Assembly (NCBI RefSeq): GCF_000721935.1
Contig: NZ_KL585400.1
Span: 86,966-94,278 of the forward strand
Reading direction: 5' to 3'
DNA length: 7,313 bases
From: Streptomyces sp. NRRL WC-3549
Lineage (GTDB): Bacteria; Actinomycetota; Actinomycetes; Streptomycetales; Streptomycetaceae
The notes under the pieces are model-generated. The model saw only the letters and a list, made by a program, of their open reading frames with translations. It was not told the DNA's origin and searched no databases. Position numbers and translations under genes: made by a program. Shown here one piece after another: positions 1 through 5,416 of the stretch. Position 1 is the stretch's first letter. Each line of letters starts with the position of its first letter.

Positions 1-1
1 C

Positions 2-715
2 GCCCCCGGCCGTTCCGGCGCCGACGGCAAGCCCGGCAGCCCCACGGTGACGGCCGCGGCGCCCGGCAAGTACCGGACCCTGCCCGAGTCCTGCCGCGCG
101 GTGCCGCGCCCCACCCTCAAGGACCTGCTGCCCGGCGCCGCGGACCTGTCCGAGGAGCAGCAGGAGAGGGTCTACGGGGGCACGCCGGCCGTGACCTACG
201 ACAACGACCGCAAGGTCGGCTGCCGGTGGAAGTCCGAGGCCCCGGACGCGTCCCGCAACCTGTCGATCGACTTCGAGCGCGTGGTCTCCTACGACCCCGC
301 GGTCAGCGACGACGCCCGGGCCGACGAGGTCTTCACCAAGCAGCAGGACGCCGCCCTGCCGGACCTGGCCGACCGGAGCACCGGCGACGCGACGCCCGGC
401 TCCCCCTCCGCCTCCTCCGGCTCCACCCCGCCGTCCGGCGAGGCCGACGCGGACGCCGACGGCACGGGCGGCGACCTGCGCCCGCGGCTGCTCGACCACC
501 TCGGCGACGCCGCGTTCCTGGACGACGTCCTCACCAGGGCGGGGTCCACCGCGCAGCACCGCACCGTGAGCGTGGTCTTCCGCACATCGAACGTCGTCGT
601 GACCATCCGGTACACCGAGCAGCCGGCGAGCGTCACCGCCGTCCCCGACAGCAAGGAACTGCAGGAGAAGGCCCAGGCCCTGGCCCGGAAGCTGTCCGAG
701 ACCCTCAGCGCGTAG
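2..715 (+). CDS. DUF3558-like secreted/lipoprotein, 5' end outside window
   Basis: The frame is open from the first bases of the window to a TAG stop at 713-715, giving 237 visible residues. The true start, and presumably a lipoprotein signal peptide, lie upstream; the GTG at 47 is only an internal codon. The family is recognised from the spaced cysteine pair typical of DUF3558: LPESC (Cys codon 92-94), then GCRW (Cys 221-223, Trp 227-229). A late beta-strand block, FRTSNVVVTIRY, closely matches SRTGNVVVTLTY in the next gene, so the two look like tandem paralogues. A Ser/Pro/Gly/Asp-rich stretch (about 375-477) interrupts the domain and has no counterpart in the neighbour. DUF3558 proteins are exported actinobacterial lipoproteins of unknown function. 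The family call is fairly sure. Lipidation is inferred from the paralogue, because the N-terminus is not visible. Confidence 0.8.
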   Translation, partial: APGRSGADGKPGSPTVTAAAPGKYRTLPESCRAVPRPTLKDLLPGAADLSEEQQERVYGGTPAVTYDNDRKVGCRWKSEAPDASRNLSIDFERVVSYDPAVSDDARADEVFTKQQDAALPDLADRSTGDATPGSPSASSGSTPPSGEADADADGTGGDLRPRLLDHLGDAAFLDDVLTRAGSTAQHRTVSVVFRTSNVVVTIRYTEQPASVTAVPDSKELQEKAQALARKLSETLSA

Positions 716-898
716 CACGGGCGCGGCGGCGCTCCCCGGCGCCCCCGTACCGCTCCCGGGCGCCCGCCGGCGAGGCGGCATCCCGCCGCCGTCCGTCGTA
801 CCGTGGCCCTCCGGAGCACCGGGCCGGCCCCGGCGCCTCCGCCGCACCGCCGACCACCCGCACGACCGAGACCGCCGTGCCGTCCGAGTGAAGGAACC

Positions 899-1708
899 AT
901 GCACCGATCAGCCCCGCGACTGTCCCGCATACTCGCCTGCGCCGCCGTCCCGGTGATGCTCGTCGCCGCCGGGTGCTCGTCGGACTCCGGCGACGACAAG
1001 GAGACGGCCGCCTCCGCCTCCCCGAGCGCGACGGAGCCGACCGTCGAGCCCGCGAAGTTCTCCGAGCTGCCGGACGCCTGCACGTCCCTCGGCAAGAAGA
1101 CGATCGAGTCCCTGGTGCCCAAGGCCAAGACCAAGGGCGGCACGCCCGGCACGTCCAGCGACACCGTGACCCGGGGCAGCTGCTCGTGGAACGGCCTGGA
1201 CGACAACGGCGTCAAGGGCTCGCAGTACCGCTGGCTCGACGTCGGCTTCACCCGCTTCACCTCCGACCAGACCCTGGGCAGCGGGGCCGAGCGGGCGGCG
1301 GCCGAGTACACCAAGCAGGTCGCCAAGGCCAAGGCGTCCGAGGGCGCCAAGAAGGTGGCGGACGCGCCGGCCGAGGGCATCGGCGAGGAGGCCACCTCCG
1401 TCACGTACGACCTGGAGAAGACGGGCGAGGACTTCAAGTACGCGACGATCGTGTCCCGTACGGGCAACGTCGTCGTCACCCTCACCTACAACGGCGCGGG
1501 TTACGCGGGCGCGAAGACCCCGTCCGGTGCCGACATCCTCAAGGGCGCGCAGAAGGCCGCCGGGGAGGCCGTCGCGGCGGTCGGCGCGGAGGGCTCCGAC
1601 GACGCCGGGAAGTCCTCACCCTCCGCGAAGGCCTCGGACAAGGGCGAGGACAAGGGCGACGGCAAGAGCGACGGCAAGGCCGACGACAAGGCCGACGACA
1701 AGTCGTGA
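899..1708 (+). CDS. DUF3558 family lipoprotein
   Basis: This is a complete gene of 269 residues. The ATG at 899 is preferred because AAGGA (891-895) lies just upstream and because it produces a clean lipoprotein signal: basic residues at 3-10, a hydrophobic core at 11-24, and lipobox VAAGC with the lipidated cysteine at 26. The GTG at 803 in the same frame would bury that signal. After a Ser/Thr/Glu/Pro-rich tether (27-52) comes the DUF3558 domain, with Cys61 (LPDACTSL) and Cys95/Trp97 (GSCSW), which may form a disulphide. The domain ends near residue 240 and is followed by a Lys/Asp repeat tail. The protein should be anchored on the outer face of the membrane; no function is established for the family. 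It lies 183 bp after its paralogue, so it may have its own promoter, but I could not identify one. A hairpin follows the stop codon. Confidence 0.9.
   Translation: MHRSAPRLSRILACAAVPVMLVAAGCSSDSGDDKETAASASPSATEPTVEPAKFSELPDACTSLGKKTIESLVPKAKTKGGTPGTSSDTVTRGSCSWNGLDDNGVKGSQYRWLDVGFTRFTSDQTLGSGAERAAAEYTKQVAKAKASEGAKKVADAPAEGIGEEATSVTYDLEKTGEDFKYATIVSRTGNVVVTLTYNGAGYAGAKTPSGADILKGAQKAAGEAVAAVGAEGSDDAGKSSPSAKASDKGEDKGDGKSDGKADDKADDKS
1637..1705 (+). repeat. 12-bp coding repeat, Lys/Asp tail of DUF3558 lipoprotein
   Basis: Five in-frame 12-bp units (1637, 1649, 1661, 1673, 1685) plus a partial sixth encode DKGE, DKGD, GKSD, GKAD, DKAD and DKS. The last units are almost identical (GCCGACGACAAG repeated). 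The tail is hydrophilic, of mixed charge, and probably disordered. Copy number could vary between strains through replication slippage. A role such as interacting with the cell wall is only a guess. Confidence 0.85.
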
Positions 1709-1757
1709 CCTACGCGCCGGACGAGCGCCGACGCCCCTGATCACCGGCCTGTCCGCC

Positions 1758-1787
1758 GAGCCCGGACCTCCTTCGAGGGCCGGGCTC
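1758..1787 (+). terminator. Hairpin terminator after DUF3558 lipoprotein gene
   Basis: GAGCCCGG (1758-1765) pairs with CCGGGCTC (1780-1787). After one A.G mismatch (1766/1779) the stem continues with CCTC (1767-1770) against GAGG (1775-1778), closing on a CTTC loop. That gives 12 pairs with one mismatch, 49 bp after the stop. There is no T tract, which is common for terminators in high-GC actinobacteria. Its position supports a transcription boundary between the lipoprotein and the DUF2637 gene. Confidence 0.6.
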
Positions 1788-1875
1788 CGGCCCCTCCCCA
1801 CGCGACGCCGATCGCACGCATGTGCCAGGCTGTGCCCGCGCCGGTGGCCGAAATGGGGCCGGTACGTCGAAGTTC

Positions 1876-1883
1876 GGGAGGGG
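1876..1883 (+). promoter_or_regulatory. Ribosome binding site deciding the DUF2637 start
   Basis: GGGAGGGG contains the Shine-Dalgarno core GGAGG (1877-1881). It sits 9 nt before GTG 1891, but 18 nt before ATG 1900 and downstream of the earlier GTG at 1822. GTG 1891 is therefore the best-supported start. Confidence 0.65.
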
Positions 1884-1890
1884 ACCGCGG

Positions 1891-3033
1891 GTGGCCGCCA
1901 TGCAGCTCACACGCATGCACAAGGTACTCATCGGGGTCGTGGTCGCCGGTGCGGTGCTCATCGCCGCGATCGGCTTCGCGGGGTCGTACGCCGCCGTACG
2001 CGCACTCGCCCTGGAGAAGGGCTTCGGCGACTTCTCGCTGGTCTTCCCCATCGGCATCGACGCGGGCATCTGCGTCCTGCTCGCGCTGGACCTGCTGCTG
2101 ACGTGGATGCGCATCCCGTTCCCGATGCTGCGTCAGACCGCGTGGCTGCTGACGGCCGCCACGATCGCCTTCAACGGCGCTGCGGCCTGGCCCGATCCGC
2201 TGGGCACCGGCATGCACGCGGTGATCCCGGTGCTGTTCGTCGTCTCCGTCGAGGCCGCCCGGCACGCGGTGGGCCGGATCGCGGACATCACGGCCGACAA
2301 GCACATGGAGGGCGTCCGCCTCACCCGCTGGCTGCTCTCGCCGATCCCCACCTTCAAGCTGTGGCGGCGGATGAAGCTGTGGGAGCTGCGCAGCTACGAG
2401 CAGGTCATCAAGCTCGAACAGGAGCGGTTGATCTACCAGGCCCGCCTCCAGGCCCGCTTCGGCCGCAACTGGCGCCGCAAGGCCCCCATCGAGTCGATGA
2501 TGCCGCTGCGCCTGGCCAAGTACGGCGTCCCGCTCTCCGAGACCGCCCCGGCCGGGCTCGCCGCCGCGGGCATCGAACCGGCGCTGCTGCCGCCCGGCCC
2601 CGCCAAGACGCCCGGCCCCGCCGAGACGCCCGGCCTCGCCAAGACGCCCGGCCCGGTCCAGGCGGCCGTGCCAGCCGAGGCGCAGCACCCCGAGCTTCCG
2701 TACGCCCCTCAGCAGGAGGAGCAGCCCGGCACCCCCGCGGAGCACCGGCGCCCGGCCCCGCAGCACCAGCAGGCGGCCCCGCCGCCCCAGGAGGGCCCCG
2801 GCTCGCACGACAGCCCCTGGTTCGCCGCACCCCAGGTGCCGGACGACGCGTACGAGAGGGCGTACAACCCGACGTACGTCGAGGGCCTGGAGCCCACCCC
2901 GGTACGGGTCCCCTCCGGCCCGGGCGGCCGGACCCGCCCGCTCGGCGACGTCGGGACGATCGGCGCCTTCCCGCACCCCCGCTCGCCGGAGCAGCCGTAC
3001 GAGCAGCAGCCGGAGCAGCCGTACTGTGTATAA
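1891..3033 (+). CDS. DUF2637 (SpdB-like) membrane protein, 5' part, cut short by embedded adapter
   Basis: Starting at GTG 1891, this encodes 380 residues before a TAA at 3031-3033; the last two (Cys-Val) come from the embedded mosaic end, so 378 are genuine. The N-terminus has four hydrophobic segments (about 12-36, 51-73, 82-100, 108-123), with conserved-looking stretches such as FPIGIDAG and VEAARHAVGRIAD. This matches the DUF2637 family, related to SpdB spread proteins of Streptomyces conjugative plasmids. A basic amphipathic region follows (about 140-205, rich in Arg/Lys/Trp and probably cytoplasmic), then a Pro/Gln/Glu-rich linker (about 225-378). Chromosomal DUF2637 proteins have no firmly known function; transport or DNA-related roles would be speculation. 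The same frame resumes right after the stop and runs to 3381, so the intact protein was about 496 residues or more. The break looks technical and not like natural gene decay. Confidence 0.85.
   Translation: MAAMQLTRMHKVLIGVVVAGAVLIAAIGFAGSYAAVRALALEKGFGDFSLVFPIGIDAGICVLLALDLLLTWMRIPFPMLRQTAWLLTAATIAFNGAAAWPDPLGTGMHAVIPVLFVVSVEAARHAVGRIADITADKHMEGVRLTRWLLSPIPTFKLWRRMKLWELRSYEQVIKLEQERLIYQARLQARFGRNWRRKAPIESMMPLRLAKYGVPLSETAPAGLAAAGIEPALLPPGPAKTPGPAETPGLAKTPGPVQAAVPAEAQHPELPYAPQQEEQPGTPAEHRRPAPQHQQAAPPPQEGPGSHDSPWFAAPQVPDDAYERAYNPTYVEGLEPTPVRVPSGPGGRTRPLGDVGTIGAFPHPRSPEQPYEQQPEQPYCV
2593..2646 (+). repeat. 18-bp tandem repeat in DUF2637 linker
   Basis: There are three 18-bp copies (2593-2610, 2611-2628, 2629-2646), each differing from the first by one or two bases, plus a degenerate partial fourth. 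They encode PGPAKT, PGPAET, PGLAKT and PGPVQ. The unit is in frame and forms part of an extended, probably disordered linker between the membrane domain and the C-terminal domain. Confidence 0.85.
2986..3024 (+). repeat. 24-bp-spaced direct repeat next to the mosaic end
   Basis: The 15-mer CCGGAGCAGCCGTAC occurs at 2986-3000 and again at 3010-3024, separated by GAGCAGCAG. It encodes PEQPY-EQQ-PEQPY. The second copy ends exactly where the mosaic-end sequence begins. A related 14-mer (GCAGCCGGAGCAGC) occurs at 3006-3019 and again beyond the mosaic end at 3048-3061. Such a region is prone to mis-assembly, so the true copy number here is uncertain. Confidence 0.8.
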
Positions 3034-3040
3034 GAGACAG
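3025..3040 (+). other. Synthetic Tn5 mosaic-end (tagmentation adapter) sequence
   Basis: TGTGTATAAGAGACAG is identical to the last 16 bases of the 19-base mosaic end AGATGTGTATAAGAGACAG, which is present in transposase-based (Nextera-type) sequencing adapters. It is AT-rich compared with everything around it and contains TAA in the frame of the host gene. The mosaic end is an engineered hybrid of Tn5 end sequences, so a natural chromosomal occurrence is very unlikely. The 9-bp flanks (3016-3024 and 3041-3049) do not match, so there is no Tn5-type target duplication. The best explanation is untrimmed adapter built into the assembly. Confidence 0.93.
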
Positions 3041-3381
3041 CGCCCCGGCAGCCGGAGCAGCGGACCGGGGCGCCGTACCCCGCGCAGTACCACCCCGAGC
3101 AGGATCGGGAACAGGCCCCGGACGACGCCCAGTCGCCCCGGGACGCCCAGAAGGAGGCCGAGTGGGCGGCGGCCGAGGCCGAGTTCGGCGAGAAGGCGTA
3201 CGAGGTGTTCGTCGCCTACACGCAGGAGCACCAGGACTACCCGACCGTGGCGGTCCTCGACATCGTCCTCGCCGACGGCCACAACATCCGCCATCCGCGC
3301 AGCGGCGCCCTGCTGCGCCGCCTGCTGCCGGGCTTCAAGCAGCGCTTCGACAGCGAGATGTCGGCCGACCACATCGCCTGA
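3034..3381 (+). pseudogene. DUF2637 membrane protein, 3' part separated by adapter artefact
   Basis: After the adapter-borne TAA, the same frame continues to TGA at 3379-3381. The first two codons still come from the adapter; genuine coding resumes near 3041. The text continues the Pro/Gln/Glu linker (RQPEQRTGAPY, then QYHPEQ) and passes through an Ala/Glu-rich probable helix. It ends in a compact domain of about 60 residues with segments EVFVAYTQEHQDYP, VAVLDIVLADG and GALLRRLLPGFKQRF. The terminal domain has the alternating helical look of a small DNA- or protein-binding module, but I cannot assign it. It has no start codon of its own with a ribosome binding site, so it is a piece of the gene starting at 1891 and not a separate gene. 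A strong hairpin begins 7 nt after the stop. Confidence 0.8.
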
Positions 3382-3387
3382 CGCAGC

Positions 3388-3449
3388 CGCGTGGACGCAG
3401 AGACCGGGCGGGCCGTTCCCACGGCCCGCCCGGTCCTCGTGTCCACGTG
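3388..3449. terminator. Bidirectional terminator between DUF2637 gene and lysS
   Basis: The core is a perfect 15-bp stem, 3402-3416 with 3421-3435, closed by the loop TCCC. Two mismatches and a G.U pair separate it from an outer stem, in which GTGGAC (3391-3396) pairs with GTCCAC (3441-3446). Extra pairs on both sides extend the structure to 3388-3449. It fills almost the whole 78-bp gap between two convergent genes, starting 7 nt after the plus-strand stop and 10 nt after the lysS stop. It can fold equally well from either strand, so it should end transcription in both directions. Confidence 0.9.
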
Positions 3450-3459
3450 TGCGGCGGTG

Positions 3460-5214
3460 TCAGCCGCCCAGCAGCGTCCGCACCCGGTCCGCGCCCACCG
3501 CGAGCAGCAGCGTGGGCAGCCGCGGACCGGTGTCACGGCCGACCAGCAGCCGGTACAGCAGCGCGAAGAAGGACCGCTGGGCCACCTTCAGCTCCGGGGT
3601 GGGCTTGGCGTCCGGCTCCAGGCCCTCCAGCACCTTCGGCACGCCGTAGACGAGCGTCGTCAGCCCGTCCAGCGACCAGTGCGTCTCCAGCCCGTCCAGC
3701 AGCAGCCGCAGCGACTCACGGCCCTTGTCGTCCAGGGAACCGAGGAGTTCCCCGTCCGGCTCCCGGCGGACGATGGTGCGGGCCTCGGCCGGGACCTGGG
3801 TGCTGATCCAGCTCTCCGCGCGGTCGAGCCGGGGCCGCGCCTCGTCGAGCGTGGTCAGCGGGTTCTCCGGGTCCAGCTCGCTGAGGATGCGCAACGTCTG
3901 GTCCTCGGCACCGGCCGTGATGTCGGCGACCGAGGCCAGGGTGCGGTACGGCAGCGGGTGCGGGGTGCTGGGCAGCTCCCCGGCGGCCGTGCCGATCGCA
4001 CGGGCGTACGCGGCGGCGTCGGCGGGCAGCGCCGTGCCGTCGGCGACCTTGCGGCTCAGCGCGTCCCACTCGTCGTAGAGCCGCTGGATCTCCTGGTCGA
4101 AGGCGATCTTGAAGGACTGGTTCGGCTTGCGGCGCGCGTACAGCCAGCGCAGCAGCGGCGCCTCCATGATCTCCAGCGCGTCGGCCGGGGTCGGCACACC
4201 GCCCTTGCTGGAGGACATCTTCGCCATGCCGGAGATCCCGACGAAGGCGTACATCGGGCCGATCGGCTGGACACCGTCGAAGACCTCGCTGACGATCTGG
4301 CCGCCGACGACGAAGGAGGAGCCCGGCGAGGAGTGGTCCACGCCACTGGGTTCGAAGACCACGCCCTCGTAGGCCCAGCGCATCGGCCAGTCGACCTTCC
4401 AGACCAGCTTGCCGCGGTTGAACTCGTTGAGCCGGACCGTCTCGGCGAAGCCGCACGCCGAGCAGGTGTAGTTCAGCTCGGTGGTGTCGTCGTCGTAGGA
4501 GGTGACGACGGTGAGGTCCTTCTCGCAGTTGCCGCAGTAGGGCTTGTACGGGAAGTAGCCGGCCGCGTTCGAGCTGCCGTCGTCCTCGCTCGCCGCGCCG
4601 GAGCCCTCGGCGGCCTCCAGCTCGGCCTCGTCCACCTTCTTCTGCTGCGGCTTCCTGCCGCCGCCCTTCGCGCCCGCCGCGCCGTCCTTCTTGGTGCGGT
4701 AGCGGTCGAGGACCGCGTCGATGTCGGCGCGGTGCCGCATGGCGTGCAGGATCTGCTCGCGGTAGGCGCCGGCGGTGTACTGCTCGGTCTGGCTGATGCC
4801 GTCGTACTCGACGCCCAGCTCGTCCAGGGCGTTCGTCATGGCCGCCTTGAAGTGCTCGGCCCAGTTCGGGTACGCGGACCCGGCCGGGGCGGGCACCGAG
4901 GTCAGCGGCTTGCCGATGTGCTCGGCCCACGACTCGTCGACGCCCTCGACGCCGTTCGGCACCTTGCGGTAGCGGTCGTAGTCGTCCCAGGAGATCAGGT
5001 GCCGCACGGTGTACCCGCGGCGGCGGATCTCGTCGGCGACCAGGTGCGGGGTCATGACCTCGCGGAGGTTGCCCAGGTGGATCGGCCCGGACGGGGAGAG
5101 GCCGGAGGCGACGACGACCGGTTTGCCAGGCGCACGTCGCTCCGATTCGGCGATGACATCGTCCGCGAAGCGGGAGACCCAGTCGGTCTCGGTGCTGCTC
5201 TGACTCGAAGCCAC
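3460..5214 (-). CDS. lysS: Lysyl-tRNA synthetase, class I
   Basis: This enzyme activates lysine with ATP and attaches it to tRNA-Lys in the cytoplasm. The 584-residue product is the class I type, common in archaea and present in some bacteria, and unrelated in fold to the usual class II LysRS. Visible motifs are the HIGH equivalent in SGPIHLGN (HLGN at 46-49), zinc-ribbon cysteines CGNC (227-230) and CSAC (251-254), and the KMSKS equivalent KMSSSKG (332-338). A helical C-terminal anticodon-binding region follows. A hydrophilic low-complexity insert (about 175-217) precedes the zinc ribbon. GTG 5214 is the chosen start because AAGGA (minus strand, 5229-5225) lies 10 nt upstream. GTG 5223 is possible but only 1 nt from that site, and TTG 5247 has no ribosome binding site. 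The gene is convergent with the DUF2637 gene and divergent from argS. Confidence 0.95.
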   Translation of the reverse strand: MASSQSSTETDWVSRFADDVIAESERRAPGKPVVVASGLSPSGPIHLGNLREVMTPHLVADEIRRRGYTVRHLISWDDYDRYRKVPNGVEGVDESWAEHIGKPLTSVPAPAGSAYPNWAEHFKAAMTNALDELGVEYDGISQTEQYTAGAYREQILHAMRHRADIDAVLDRYRTKKDGAAGAKGGGRKPQQKKVDEAELEAAEGSGAASEDDGSSNAAGYFPYKPYCGNCEKDLTVVTSYDDDTTELNYTCSACGFAETVRLNEFNRGKLVWKVDWPMRWAYEGVVFEPSGVDHSSPGSSFVVGGQIVSEVFDGVQPIGPMYAFVGISGMAKMSSSKGGVPTPADALEIMEAPLLRWLYARRKPNQSFKIAFDQEIQRLYDEWDALSRKVADGTALPADAAAYARAIGTAAGELPSTPHPLPYRTLASVADITAGAEDQTLRILSELDPENPLTTLDEARPRLDRAESWISTQVPAEARTIVRREPDGELLGSLDDKGRESLRLLLDGLETHWSLDGLTTLVYGVPKVLEGLEPDAKPTPELKVAQRSFFALLYRLLVGRDTGPRLPTLLLAVGADRVRTLLGG

Positions 5215-5224
5215 GGTCGGCACG

Positions 5225-5229
5225 TCCTT
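5225..5229 (-). promoter_or_regulatory. Ribosome binding site of lysS
   Basis: AAGGA on the minus strand, within GAGAAGGAC, is the only good Shine-Dalgarno-like site before lysS. Its spacing favours GTG 5214 (10 nt) over GTG 5223 (1 nt). Confidence 0.5.
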
Positions 5230-5249
5230 CTCTCGTCTAGGACCCAATC

Positions 5250-5276
5250 GGGGAAGCCCCTACCAGGGGCCCTCCC
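5250..5276. promoter_or_regulatory. Hairpin/inverted repeat in the lysS leader
   Basis: GCCCCT (5256-5261) pairs with AGGGGC (5265-5270) around an ACC loop. After a 2x2 internal loop, GGGG (5250-5253) pairs with CTCC/TCCC bases 5273-5276, including one G.U pair. It lies 36-62 nt upstream of the lysS start on the minus strand. It could be a leader RNA hairpin or a palindromic protein site; no known riboswitch or T-box features are visible. Confidence 0.35.
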
Positions 5277-5310
5277 ATTCTCCCAGGTGCCGCCCGTAGC
5301 GCGAAAACGG

Positions 5311-5319
5311 CTTTCCACA
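5311..5319 (+). promoter_or_regulatory. DnaA-box-like site 1, lysS-argS intergenic region
   Basis: CTTTCCACA matches 7 of 9 positions of the Streptomyces DnaA-box consensus TTGTCCACA, including the TCCACA core. It is the weaker of two sites in the same orientation. Binding is inferred from sequence only. Confidence 0.35.
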
Positions 5320-5331
5320 GGCGGGGGAGAG

Positions 5332-5340
5332 CTGTCCACA
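5332..5340 (+). promoter_or_regulatory. DnaA-box-like site 2, lysS-argS intergenic region
   Basis: CTGTCCACA matches 8 of 9 positions of the Streptomyces DnaA-box consensus TTGTCCACA; only the first base differs. It begins 21 bp after the first site, about two helical turns, so both would face the same side of the DNA. It lies 77 bp before the argS start, in probable promoter territory for one or both divergent genes. Confidence 0.45.
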
Positions 5341-5416
5341 GGGGCGGAAACCCGCTTTACAGCCCATGGGATACTGGGACGGACCACTTGTCCTCTACCG
5401 AAACGGCAGCCGGCTC

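Noticed and set aside
738..764. Hairpin between the two DUF3558 genes as a terminator
   Set aside because: Only 7 pairs with a 13-nt loop can form. Such stems are common by chance in this GC-rich DNA, so I did not call it.
289..1485. Long minus-strand frame opposite the DUF3558 genes
   Set aside because: It is antisense to two well-supported genes and shows no recognisable domain. Long antisense frames are expected at this GC content.
3016..3049. Real Tn5-type transposon insertion
   Set aside because: There is no 9-bp target duplication, no second end, no transposase or marker gene, and the motif is the engineered mosaic end.
1741..3372. Long minus-strand frame opposite the DUF2637 gene
   Set aside because: It is a Gly/Arg/Leu-rich antisense shadow spanning two terminator or intergenic regions and the adapter.
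3026..3649. Plus-strand open frame beginning MYKRQ
   Set aside because: Its start is the adapter itself. It runs out of frame through the DUF2637 3' end, through the terminator and antisense to lysS, and is Arg/Ser/Pro-rich as expected of a shadow frame.
1527..3806. Long plus-strand frame containing LCIRDS
   Set aside because: It overlaps three real features out of frame, has Arg/Pro/Ala-rich shadow composition, and crosses the adapter and the bidirectional terminator.
5370..5375. GATACT as a -10 box for argS
   Set aside because: It matches the consensus moderately, but no -35 element stands at the correct distance (GGAAAC at 18 bp is a poor match, and TTTACA at 5356 is too close).
5366..5416. 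Leader peptide or N-terminal extension of argS
   Set aside because: The ATG at 5366 is in frame with argS without a stop, so it is not a separate leader. The added residues do not resemble an ArgRS N-terminus and there is no ribosome binding site.
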